From contig CM057843.1 in assembly GCA_030068075.1 (NCBI GenBank), positions 10,930,001 through 10,994,000 of the forward strand: a stretch of DNA of 64,000 nt. The letters are read 5' to 3'. Made by a program: the position numbers and the translations under genes. This stretch comes from Paguma larvata. Lineage: Eukaryota > Chordata > Mammalia > Carnivora > Viverridae. This document shows, one piece after another, positions 1 through 10,520 of this stretch; positions within the stretch are counted from its first letter, which is position 1; each line of letters starts with the position of its first letter. The notes beneath the pieces are model-generated. The model worked only from the letters and a program-made list of their open reading frames with translations, ran no database searches and was not told the origin of the DNA.

Positions 1-88
1 CCGAAGCAGGGCTCCAACTCATGAACTGGGAGACCACGACCTGAGCCAAAGTTAGAAGTTTAACCTACTGAGCCACCCAGGTGCCCCT
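1..88 (-). mobile_element. CAN-SINE (feliform), head portion, cut by window start
   Basis: The right end reads GAGCCACCCAGGTGCCCC, the reverse complement of the SINE head, preceded by the antisense B-box region (GGGCTCCAACTCATGAAC). The body and A-rich tail lie before the window. This is a tRNA-derived, non-autonomous retroposon with no coding role. Confidence 0.9.
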
Positions 89-159
89 AGAATCTGTGTT
101 TTTAACCTCCGCACTGCATCATCTCCTGATTAACAAAATTATAATAAAAATTAAAACCT

Positions 160-348
160 GGGGCACATGGGTGACTCAGTTGGTTCAGTGTCCAACTTCT
201 GCTCAGGTCATGATCTCACAGCTGGTGAGTTCGAGACACTCATCGGACTCTCGGCTGTCAGCGCAGAGCCTGCTTCAGATCCTCTTTCCTCCCCTTCCCT
301 CTCTACCCCTCCTCCCCCTCACAAATAAATAAACATTAAATAAATATT
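160..348 (+). mobile_element. CAN-SINE, full-length but diverged
   Basis: It begins GGGGCACATGGGTGACTCAG, carries GGTCATGATCTCACAG and a GAGTTCGAG B-box remnant, then a CT-rich stretch and an AATAAATAAACATTAAA tail. Several mismatches to the younger copies in this window suggest an older insertion. Confidence 0.9.
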
Positions 349-1751
349 TATAAATACTCAATTTGTAATATTTACAACCCAGGAGGCTAACTCCCCGCAT
401 CTTGGGGCCCAAGATGCCAAACGGTATTTGTCTTGCTTGAGTACCGCCCATTCTCACAAGTCCCAGACCATCTCCGTCTTCACAGACATTTCATGAGAAT
501 GGAGGCCAGCTCTTGAGATGTCAAGTCATTTCACTCTAAAGCCTGTATAAACTGGGATGTCACACGAAGTTCCAGGTAGGCCTGTTGCAGAGTACAGCAT
601 TCATTCATAAATTAAGACTGTAATTAATCACTTAGGGTCTAAGTGAGCTGTCTTTCTCCCCTTTCCTCTCTTTGTTCTCCCTGGGAAATCTCCGAGACGG
701 AGTCAGCTCCTAGATCCGCTGGCTTCTCTCCAGCTGTTCCATCAGTTGGCGTAACAGGCGCCTCCAGCAGTTCTGACTCAAAAACGAGGCCACCATTCCC
801 AGTTGGAACATAAGGTAAGAACCGAAGATGAGCGAAATTACCCTCAACACCCTTCTAGAAGGGGTGGGGAGCCAGGTGCCATCACTCATTGGTGATTCCA
901 GACTGCTAGCTCTCCTGCTGGGTCTGGAATGACCTTGGTTTCTCCAGGGGATCCCACAAGCAAGGCCATCTTTACACCCTGAGGTCCTGAGAGATACGCA
1001 GGGGATAACAGATTCACCCACTGAATGGAAAGGCAAGCAGAGTCACCCACGCAATTTACACCCTTCCTTCCTTTTTCCCTGTCTACGGAGCACATGTATG
1101 TGAATGTGGAATATGCTGTGACTTCTCTGTAAGGTCACAGATAGCATTTATTGAGTTCTCACCATGTGCTAAGCTTGGTGCTAAAAGCCTGTATCAAAGG
1201 GTGCATTCAGCTGAAAGGAACAGACAACAGACTTCCCAACTGCTTTGAATAAAGGCCTTTATAATCATCTCTCAAAACAAGAAAGAGGGATAGGTAATCT
1301 CAGGCTATTCTTAGCTCGACAATACCTCCCCTGCCAATAGCCTCCTTCTAGGCCCCCCTCCATCTGTGGGCTTCACATCCTCAAGCTGGATGCCTCATGG
1401 CCACAGATGCTGCAGCTCCAAGCATCCTAACTCTTCACAGGCGGCAAGCAGGAAAAGCAAAGGCTTCATCCTCTGTATTTTTTTTTGGAGGCCCCCTGCA
1501 GACTTCCTCTTACACCTCATTGGCCTTAAGTGAGTCACATACCCATCCTCAGCTGCCAGGGAACTGGGAAAACCAGTATCTGGCAAAGAAGAAGGACATC
1601 GCTGTGATTGGCTTCAACCATTCATGATTCATGCACGACACGGGACTACTTTGCTACCTGAAACACTCAGGGCTCTGTTAGCTAAAAGGGGACACCTTTG
1701 TGGGGTAGCTAACAGTGCCATGTGTTTTCTCAACGAAACTCACAGGAGTCC

Positions 1752-1870
1752 ACTGTAGTGGGCCTTTTTAAATTCCCATTTTACAAATAGTGTAACTAAG
1801 ACTCAGAGCCATTTAGTAACTTGCCCAAGATCCCACAACTGGTAACTAGTGGGGGTTCAATCTCACTCTT
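1752..1870 (-). mobile_element. MIR fragment
   Basis: The antisense MIR core is readable: CCCATTTTACAAATAGTG, then AGTAACTTGCCCAAGATCCC and a GGTTCAATCTC-like remnant. MIR is an ancient tRNA-derived SINE shared by mammals. Confidence 0.7.
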
Positions 1871-2527
1871 ATGTACCTGCTGCCTGGGTATATACCACCC
1901 CAGGCCATGTCCCTATGGAGGGAAGGGACCACGTCTTCATCTTTGCATGTCTGCAGTGTCTTAGAATTGACAGAAGCTTAATTGAATTGATTTAAATACA
2001 AATTTATTTTGTTTTGATACTTACTGCTTTGTAGTGTGTTTTAAAACCAAGAATGCAAATCGCCAATGCTACCTTTAAAAAATACACCTATCTCTTCTTC
2101 TGCATTGTTTTCCATTTACCCATATGGGTTCCTGAAGTTCCGGGAAGAATTCCAATGTAAATATCACCAATGATGGAAATTTAGGGGACGGAGAGGAGGG
2201 TGAAAGACTAATTGAGGCCCTACAGAGAGTCAGTTCCTCATTAACTATGAAGCCATGGAAAATTCTTTGTTCCCGCCTGTTGGCTTCTTGCCTCCAGGAT
2301 CTGGGTGGGTATTGCCCTTGGCTGGCTTCCTGGTCAGGTCACAGACAATTGGATTCGAGGGGTGTGTCTTGGAGAACAGGACAGAACCAGGCTGGCTCTG
2401 GGTCCTTGGGAGTGAACGCAAGAAAAAGATGGGCCCTGAGTATCTGCAGTCCAGTAGGACGAGGCTGGCCACTCCACATCCGTTAGCTGTCTTAGCACTC
2501 TTGATGACCTGTGGGCTTAGGACTACT

Positions 2528-2620
2528 ATCTTTCCCATTTTACGGCTGGGAAAGCTGGGGCTCAGAGAGGTGAAGTCACTCGTCCAAGGTCACACAATGG
2601 AGCTTAGATTAAAAACTAAA
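2528..2620 (-). mobile_element. MIR fragment
   Basis: The antisense MIR core is visible: CCCATTTTACGGCTGGGAAA, GGGGCTCAGAGAGGTGAAGT and CCAAGGTCACACA. Confidence 0.75.
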
Positions 2621-2859
2621 GCCCATGAAATTCTCAGGTGGGGTTCTTTCCAAAGTCAAGGGTGACTATTATCTCAGGCACCCTGAAGAGAGTGCTGTCG
2701 GAGGCCAAGGAGGTCCCTGGCCCGTCCTTGGAGCTTCCTCCAGACCATATAGCTCAGTAGTCACCAGCAGGGGCTTTGAATAAGAGCCAGGTTAGGACCC
2801 CAGCCTTACACTGCCCAGGGACTTTAGGCAAGCGATACACTACCTTTTTCTTTCTGTCC

Positions 2860-3070
2860 ATAGCACAGTGGTTAAAAGCTTGCGCTCTGGGGCCAGACAG
2901 CCTGGGTTCACATTCCTGCTCTCCCAAGTACCGATTTTTTGGCCCTTACCCTATTGTGCAATTCAGTAGAGAGGAGCATAAGAACCTGCTCTAAAGGCAG
3001 CTTGTAAAGGTTAAATAGTGTCCTCAGCCCAGTGCCTGGCACTGAGCCCGTTCTTGTTGGGTAGTTCCTT
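2860..3070 (+). mobile_element. MIR element
   Basis: Sense MIR: AGCACAGTGGTTAAAAGC, CTCTGGGGCCAGACAGCCTG and GGTTCACATTCCTGCTCT, ending near CAGTGCCTGGCACTGAGCC. The central part is diverged. Confidence 0.8.
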
Positions 3071-4905
3071 TACCACCCCCACCACTCCCCGCTGTGCAGA
3101 CAGTGCTGTGAGGTGCCCCAGGCAAAGGCTGCTACCTAATCCCATCCTTCCCTCTGCCCTTCTGCTGGCTTTGTGGGATGAAAGACCCAGGGAGGCCTGG
3201 ACTGATTTGGTTGCGCAAATCAGGGGGGTGTGACCTCAGGGAGTGAAACGCAAATGGAACTCCACTTGCAAATTCGGTCATTTTCATGGAGTATGGTTGT
3301 TAGAGGCCAAGGGACGGAGCCCAGCTGAAGCTCCCCTTCCATGCGCCCACTTTCACCATACAGAGAGCCAGCCCGAGACCCAGCGAGTACACCCCGCATA
3401 CCCAGCCTCTCTGGGAGGGACCGCACTCACCATTCACACAGATAGCCTTAGTCTACAGGGCCTGGGCTGGGTCTGGGAGGGAGCCCAGAGAAGTAGAGGA
3501 CACGCCAAGGTCACTGGTAGGGCTGGCGACAGGGCAGCGGGCCTGGCCCATGTGTCTGCCCGGAGGCTGGCCACAGCCCAGGCGTCAGGTGTCTTGGGCG
3601 CAGTGCCCAGCTCTGCCACACTGGGGATCTGGGTGCCTTTGCCAACTTCCCCAACCTCTCTGGGTTTGTGGGCCCCACCTGGGGACCTGGAAGGGACCCA
3701 GAGTACTGGGGCTGACTTGGCAAGATTCAATGCCTAGGCTTTGGGCCACAATGACAGGATATCCCCAGGGAGCTGGGCTGGCTGCCACACAGGGAACACT
3801 GGGGCGGAGACCTGGCACTGCTGACAAGAGGCCCAAAAAGCACACTGAGGAGACAAAGTGAGGACAGCTGGGCCCTGAGAGGGTAAAGGACAGGCTGGGA
3901 GTGCAAAGGAAACCACAGCCACAGGCAGCGAGGGGGCCTCTGACAGAAACCCGAGTGTGTCCTCTGCCCCCAGGCTGGGAACCAAGGGCATGACCCAGTC
4001 TCCTGCCACTTTGTCCTGATTTGGGTCCTGGGTAGGCAGTGTGAGCAAGTTCCCACCAGGGTCCCTGTGATTTCCAGATTTTATCTGTCCACCCCCACTG
4101 GACCAAGACCCAGGGTCCTGAGGGAAAGAGGCCTTTTCAGACTGCTATGGCCAGGGTGACACCCAGGAGGGCCCAGCCTTGCTCCAAGACTTGACAAGCC
4201 CCGCAGCTCAGCCCCAGGTGTGGGGACACCCTCTGGAAGAATACAAACTCTGATACATCCCACCGTGAGAATATCACAGCTCATGGATAAGTTTTCTTTC
4301 ACTTTCAACATGTTTTGTTTTACACGGATTCATTCTTTTACTTTCCAGTATTTGTACCTCATTACTTTTATCCCTCATTGCATTGGCTAGAACCTTGTTC
4401 ACTTAACCACCATATCCTTGTAATTCTAGTAACTACCAGACCAGGTATGAGGCACCGAGGTGCGACGACGAGTGCTATAGACTCAGCTGAGGCCTCAGGA
4501 GATTCTCAATCTAGAGGGCAACATTATAATGACCTTCATAGATGGGGTCGCCCTATGGAGTTCTTGAGATGACTCAAAGGCAGCTCCTGTTCTGGAGGCT
4601 ACAGCTGGATGCTGCAGATGAGAAGTCAGGCCGACATGGAGGAGCACGAAAACACTGCATGGACAAGGTCACCGACTCCCAAGGGGTCAAGGAGGAGTTC
4701 TCGGAGAAGGCATCTGAAGAGTGAGGAGGGTTTAGATAGGTCAAGATGAACGTGTCAGTTTCTGAAAACAGGTAATAGCATGGACAAAGGCAGAAAGAGA
4801 GGAATTCTTAGAGCAAAGAAGGAGAAAGTAAGTCAATGTGATTAAGTTTAAGGTGTTGAGGGGGCACGAAAACGAGATAAGGTTGGCAAGGTGAGGAGCT
4901 GATCT

Positions 4906-5096
4906 TTTTTTTTTTTTTTTTTTTTTTTTGAGAGAGAGAGAGAGCACATGAGTGCCAGCGGAGGAGGGGCAGACAGAGGATCCCAAGTGGGCTCTGGACT
5001 GACAGCAGGAAGCCCAATGTGGGGCTCGAACTCCTGAGCTGCAAGATCACCACCTGAGCCGAAGTCAGACGCTCAACTGACCGGAGCAGTTGCTGC
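4906..5096 (-). mobile_element. CAN-SINE, head-truncated, with target-site duplication
   Basis: A long poly(T) run opens the element on the + strand, followed by the antisense GA-rich stretch, GGGGCTCGAACTCCTGAGC and CTGAGCCGAAGTCAGACGCT. The 14-bp repeat TGAGGAGCTGATCT flanks it at 4892-4905 and 5097-5110, marking the insertion site. The normal GAGCCACCCAGGCGCC head is missing or scrambled at the right end. Confidence 0.9.
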
Positions 5097-6619
5097 TGAG
5101 GAGCTGATCTCACTGGGGAAAGGCCCTGGGAAGCCGGGGAAGGCACTTGAACAGGAGAATACTAGCATGGCTTCTTTAGAAAGAGAAATCTGGTAGCAGC
5201 AGCAAAAGGAGGCAGGCCTGGAAAGAGCAGACACCCTCACATGATATGCTCCCCACTTCCTGAGGTCTGGGGTGTCTCTGCCCCCCATTGGGAGAGCGTG
5301 GACAACTTCCTCTCCTCAGCCTGGCTAGGGAGATAAGGTGGCAAGGACAGGAAGTTGCCTTAAGGAGCTGAGGAATAGGCAGCCTGGCCCAAAGCCCCCA
5401 CCCCTGCCCTGTGCAGAGGGACATGCAGGGGAAAGACGCCGGGCCCCTCAAGCCAAAATGCAATGACCCAGGTTCCCTGGGCTGGCTGAGGGGCCCTGGG
5501 TGCCTGCTCTATCCTGCTGCAGACAGGTCTGCACTTCCCCACGCCCTTGAAGACCAGGTATGCTCCCGTCCCAGGAAGAGGTTCTGGAGTTTTCCTACCT
5601 CAACTCTGTCATGCAAACACCCTCCCTGACACCTCTTGGGAACAAAGGTGAGTCAGACCAGATGTCTGCCCTCAAGGGTATCAACAGACAGGGGAGCAGA
5701 GCAGACAATGGGCACCAGGGTGCTGTGAGCCTCATGGGGTCATGCGGGCTACCAGAGCCCTTTGGGCCTCACGGATGAGAAGTGGCTTCCAGACCTGGAG
5801 GACTAGTATGGATGAGCACTAAAAGATGCAGGGGTGTTCCAAGCAGAGGGGACAACTGAATAAGCAAAGATTCAGAGGCAAGAAACTTCCTATTGTGTGC
5901 AATGACCTAGATGTGGCCCCCATGTGGCAACCATGGGAGGCAGGAAGTAGCGAGGATGAATGGTGAGCTGGGAAATCTAGATGCCCTCTTAGAGACAAAG
6001 TTGAGGGGAGACGACAGGGTGAAGGCCCCCATCTTAGAGCACAGGGAGAGGCTGTAGGGACAGGTTATACAAGTGGCTCCAGGCCAGGTGGGGCTTCAGG
6101 CCCAGGAGGACTGGTGGGAGTGTTTACCCGGGGTCCTGGAGCCCAAAAGATCAAAATAAAAGAGCTCGGCACCAGAGGGGAGGTAGCAGACAGGAGCGTC
6201 TCCCAGTCTGAACAGCGGGGAGCCAGTCTTTCCTGCCCCTCCAGAAGGAGGCTGCTCACGTAGGTGGAGTAGAGGCTAAGACAGTGGACTTAGAATCAGT
6301 GCTCAGCAGCAGGGGCCTGGCCTGGGACACCTGTGGCTGGGCCTGGATGACCCTGGTGAAGAGGAAGTGAGGTTCCCAGGTCTCTAGGGCTGTTTGCATT
6401 TTCTGTCAAGTCCATTTACAAACCAAAGTGGGCCAGTACCAGGGCAACCCCAGCCTCTCTGTCGTCTCGAAGGACCACGCTGCCTCGGTCCCTCCCACAG
6501 CCAGCACCTATGTGATAGGCAGGGAGCCTGAGGCTCAGAGACAGCAGGCACCTCCAAGGCCTCACAGCAAAGCCTACTTTACACAGGCTGTCCCTCAGCC
6601 CAGGTCACTTTTCCCTCCC

Positions 6620-6860
6620 CTGTTCCTTCAGATTTCAGCAGAGGTGTCACTTCCTCTGGGAGATCTTCCCTAAGCTCCCCGACTGGGACAACCCCCTCCC
6701 TGCCATGTGTCAAGACTCCGATGGCCACCCTGCAGTCTGTTTCTACGTGTGGTTATTTGGGATTAATGACTGAGGGCGTGACTTCGGGGAGAGCAGAGGT
6801 CATCCTTCCAGGGCCTGGCACTGTCTCTGGAACATGCTAGGTCCTTGATAAATATTTTAG
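6620..6860 (+). mobile_element. L2 LINE 3'-end fragment
   Basis: The order of landmarks fits the L2 3' end: CCTTCAGATTTCAGCAGAGG, GTCACTTCCTCTGGGAGATC, TTCCCTAAGCTCCC, then GGGCCTGGCACTGTCTCTGG and a CCTTGATAAATATTTTA end. Confidence 0.65.
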
Positions 6861-7440
6861 AAGGAGGGAGGGAAGGAGAGAGGAAGGCGTTTCTCTGGCC
6901 TCATTCAGAGCCCATCAAAAGTGTGCAGGGAGGAGAGGAAAAACGCAGGACTTAGGTATCCAAGGAAGTGAGTTCCCGGAGTGGAGAGAGATTTTATGGA
7001 GAGGAGCCTAGGAGAGCAGTCCAGGCCAGGGCAACGGCGTGGACAAAGTGATGGAGATGGAATGTGCAAGGCCAGTTTGAGGAATTTTGAGAACAGTTTG
7101 CCTGGAGATGCCAACTGGTAAAGGGCTGTGATTGCTGGGTTGAAGAGTTTGGACTTTACCCCGAAGGAATAGGGAGCTAAGAAAGGTTCATGAGCAGAGG
7201 GATGAGCTCACGAAAGCCGCCAGCTCAGTAAGGCAATCTTTCTATGCAGGGGTAAGTCTGGAGGCGGGGACACCAGGGAGGAGGCTGGAGAGAGAAGGTG
7301 GGGCTTGAGCTCAGGCAGTGATAATAAAGTGGGAGGCAGGAAGAATACAGCAGGCAGGAGACCGTCCTTCTCCACTGGTCAAAACCCCATTCATCTTGTG
7401 CTTGGGGAGGGGCTTCCAGATAGATGGGCTGGTGGGGTTT

Positions 7441-7560
7441 TTAGGAGCCTGGGCTCTGGAGTTAGAGTAGCTGAGGTTTGAATCCCTTGGGCAAGTCCCC
7501 TAGGCTCTTAGAGCTTCTCGGAGCCTCTCTTTGTCTAGGCAATGAGAATAGGGACATAAT
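7441..7560 (+). mobile_element. MIR fragment
   Basis: It reads AGGAGCCTGGGCTCTGGAGT, then TTTGAATCCCTTGGGCAAG and a GAGCCTCTCTTTGTCTAGGC segment, matching the sense MIR order with a gap. Confidence 0.65.
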
Positions 7561-7615
7561 TCGTAGGGCCAGTGGAAAATGAAATGCAGAGCCCCTCTCT
7601 AAAAAAGAGGGGGAA

Positions 7616-7843
7616 GGGGTGCCTGGGTGGCTCAGGTGGTTAAGCATCCAGCTTTAGCTTAGGTCGTGATCTCGTGGTGTGTGAGTTCGAGCCCCGCGTC
7701 GGCTCTGCGCTGACAGCTCCGAGCCTGGAGCCTGCTTCAGATTCTGTGTCTCCCTCTCTCTCTGCCCCTCCCCCACTCGTGCACTGTCTCTGTCTTTCTC
7801 TCTCTCTCAAAAAGAAATAAACATTAAAAAGGTTTTTTTTTAT
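7616..7843 (+). mobile_element. CAN-SINE, near full-length
   Basis: Head GGGGTGCCTGGGTGGCTCAG, B-box GAGTTCGAGCCCCGCGTCGG, CT-rich stretch, and an AAATAAACATTAAAAAGG tail. A-rich/G-rich sequence on both sides (about 7601-7615 and 7844-7858) may be a degraded target-site duplication. Confidence 0.93.
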
Positions 7844-8345
7844 AAAAAAAGGGTGGGGGGGGAAACGTCCCATTGTACTAAAATACAAAGCTTTTCCTCT
7901 TTTCTGCAATCTCTGCTTTACTGGTCACGATGGGTTTTTTTTTCTTTGCTATTTACTCTCCTAAGTAGAGAAAAATGCAAGATTTAAATTATTAGCCCGA
8001 AGTGTACCATTCGTCTTTATTTCGTGCAATGCCTGTTTGAACCGCACAACGAAGGAGCGTTTCACTCATATGTTCAATTACTAACGTGACACCAATTGTA
8101 CTTCACAGCTTGTGCGCGCACACGTGGGCCCAGCACACTTCCACTGTGCGACTCTGCCGTGAGTGCATTTCTATTTAGCTTGGACCGGAACAGCGGGAAT
8201 ACCGCACGACACGTACCCTGTTTTCATCTCACTTCTTGATATGAGCGCCTCCTAGCCCGTGGGCCTACTGACGAGTAAGGATGTACTACAAGAAAAGGGA
8301 ACTCCGGGTTGCCCTTTCTTTCCCTTTTCTTCTATGGCATCCTTT

Positions 8346-8455
8346 CTTTTTTTTTTTTTTTAAGTTTATTTATTTATTTTGAGAGCGTGAGCGAGCAGGA
8401 GAGGAGTGGAGAGAGAATCCCACGCAGGCTCGGCACCATCGGCACAGAGTGGGGC
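8346..8455 (-). mobile_element. CAN-SINE 3' part, truncated
   Basis: A poly(T) run, AAGTTTATTTATTTATTTTG, GAGAGCGTGAGCGAGCAGG and GGCTCGGCACCATCGGCACA are the antisense tail and mid-region. The head is absent after about 8455. Confidence 0.8.
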
Positions 8456-8904
8456 ATCTTTCTAATGTAAGTGGTTGCGAAACGCTGGGAAGTAGCATGG
8501 GAGAGGAAGTGTTTCTCAGGATACTATTGCCTTCTTTTTGAATTTGAAACAAGTTCTGGTTCAAAGGGAAAGCGTGGCCTCTCAAGGCGGTCAGCACTCC
8601 CACTTACTCAGTTGTAGACATAACACTCTTACTTTGGACCCGGTTTGAGTCTCACTGAACTCCCATGCATCAGGAGTCCACCAGAATTCTGACCTCGGAG
8701 CATCACGAACTCTATATTTGAATGGGACGGCATCTTTCGCACAGCCTCTCAGCTCACATACATGCTCTGTTGACTTCATACAAAGTGTAAGTTCAGAGAT
8801 AAAATTATTAAGAATTTGAAGACAATGATAGCGGAGCACTAACCAAGCACCAGAGCCTGTATGATCACACAGTTTGTGTACCCACGTAGCTGGGAACAAT
8901 TGTG

Positions 8905-8990
8905 TAGTACTTACCCCAGGTCGTGAGGATTAAATGAGATGATATGGGAAAAGAACTTAGCCCAGGGCCTGGCACATGGTGACTCCTCAC
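8905..8990 (+). mobile_element. MIR 3' fragment
   Basis: GTGAGGATTAAATGAGATGA and CAGGGCCTGGCACATGGTGA match the 3' half of sense MIR. Confidence 0.7.
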
Positions 8991-9848
8991 CTCAGGTGAC
9001 AGGCAAGAGGCAAATCAGAGTGCTGGGGCATGGCCCTCATGCCAGCCACTGAGGCTCTAGGACAAGGCCCAGAGGAGGGACATCTGAGAAGCTTTCCTCT
9101 GTTGGTCTCACATATTTCACCCTCGTTTCTGCTGCTCCTTCTCAATTTCCCCTGCAAGTCTCCCCATTCCACTTCTATAAAGGTAAGAATAATGCTAGGG
9201 ACCATTTACTGAGCATGTACTACTTTTGGACACCAGAACATCCATCCGTTCGTTGCCATTGCAGCTCTTTAAGGCCATTTCCAAACAGCAGAACCCCTTG
9301 CTAAGAAAGGAATTAACTGACTCACACAATTGGAAAAAACGAGGGATGGACCGATTGCAGGTAGATGAACTCAGAAATGTCCCTTTCTCCATCTCTCTGC
9401 TTCTCTTTGCCATAACTCCACTGGCAGGGAATTCTACTCGCACGGTGGCTGTATGGCCGCCAAACGTACATGGCACCAGTTTCGCCACCACTTTAGGGCT
9501 AGAATAACAATATTTTCCCTGATATTCTATTAAAAACCCAAGTCAATGACTATGATTGGCTGACTTCTGGTCACATGCTTGTCCTGAACCAATCGGTCTC
9601 TGTGGCCAGGGAGTCATAGGCCCCTCCTTGGCTAGAAGAGAGTCAAAGGCCGCCCCCAGATCTAGGACATGGGTTCAGTTCTAAGGGAACCACAAGGAAT
9701 GAGGAAGGAGCCTGGAAGATTCTCATAAAGAAAACCAAGCCAGGAGTATGGATGCTGGGTTTCGTCCATCCTGGAAGTGGGTCATCATTATCTCCATATA
9801 CGGCTGAGACTATATTCGCCAGACTAGTTTCCTCTTCTTTCTAAAATA

Positions 9849-10043
9849 TACATTTTTTTTTTTATTGTAGAGAAACAGAGCACAGGTGAGTGGGGGAGAG
9901 GAGCAGAGGAAAATAGAGAGAATCATAAGCAGCCTCCATGCCCAGAGCAAGCCCGACACAGGGCTCCATCCTACGACCCTGGGATTGTGACCTGAGAGGA
10001 TATCAAGAGGCGGACGCTCAACCCCAAGCCACCCAGGGTCCCC
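9849..10043 (-). mobile_element. CAN-SINE, diverged
   Basis: An antisense element: a T-run, a GAGAAACAGAGCACAGGTGA stretch, CAGGGCTCCATCCTACGACC in place of the B-box, and GGACGCTCAACCCCAAGCCA CCCAGGG at the head. Many substitutions suggest an old copy. Confidence 0.8.
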
Positions 10044-10414
10044 CGTCTTCTTTTTAAGTGCAGCTAGACTTCATTTCCTAGATGCCCCTGTAGTTAGATG
10101 TGGCCATATGACTGAATTCTAATCAATGGAACTTGAGTGAAAATGATGTCCTCACCTCCTGAACTGCCTCATACACTGATCGCCAGCCTCTTTGCTTTTT
10201 CTCCTTTTGCTGGCGGGAGGCACGTGAGTGTGGTAACTCTGGAACCACACTGGAGATGGCAGAACCACAGAGCAGAAAGAGCCTCAGTAGCAGCACTCCA
10301 CCAAGCAGAACACCTGCTTCAGACTTAACATGACCGAGAAACAAACTTCTGTGATGCTTCAGTCTTTACACACTTTGGGATGACCTTGTTACAGCAGTTG
10401 GCTTACCCTAATTA

Positions 10415-10520
10415 TTACAGATGAGCAAGGTGAGGTTCAGAGGGCTGAAGTGCCTTGCCCAAGGCCACACAGCCTGCAAGAAGCAGAGCCCGGATTCAAA
10501 GCTGGGCCTATTTGACTCTG
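10415..10520 (-). mobile_element. MIR fragment
   Basis: Antisense MIR core: TTACAGATGAGCAAGGTGAG, AGTGCCTTGCCCAAGGCCAC, ACAGCCTGCAAGAAGC and GGATTCAAAGCTGGGC. Confidence 0.8.

Larger units (their letters stand above)
349..4905. other. Upstream intergenic DNA, no gene seen
   Basis: Roughly 4.5 kb with no recognisable exon. Open frames are short and look like chance. It holds antisense MIR fragments near 1752-1870 and 2528-2620, a MIR at 2860-3070, and a small MIR-like scrap near 1146-1200 (ATTGAGTTCTCACCATGTGC). The stretch 3240-4110 is GC-rich with overlapping open frames on both strands but has no recognisable protein or splice pattern. I see nothing else in it. Confidence 0.6.
5111..7615. 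other. Upstream intergenic DNA, repeats only
   Basis: No exon recognised. It contains an L2 tail at about 6620-6860, a copy of an unassigned ancient repeat near 7015-7200, and a MIR fragment near 7441-7560. The rest is unremarkable GA-rich mammalian sequence. Confidence 0.6.

Noticed and set aside
7640..7909. Antisense ORF rich in RERERQRQ
   Set aside because: It comes from the CT-rich stretch of a SINE read backwards.
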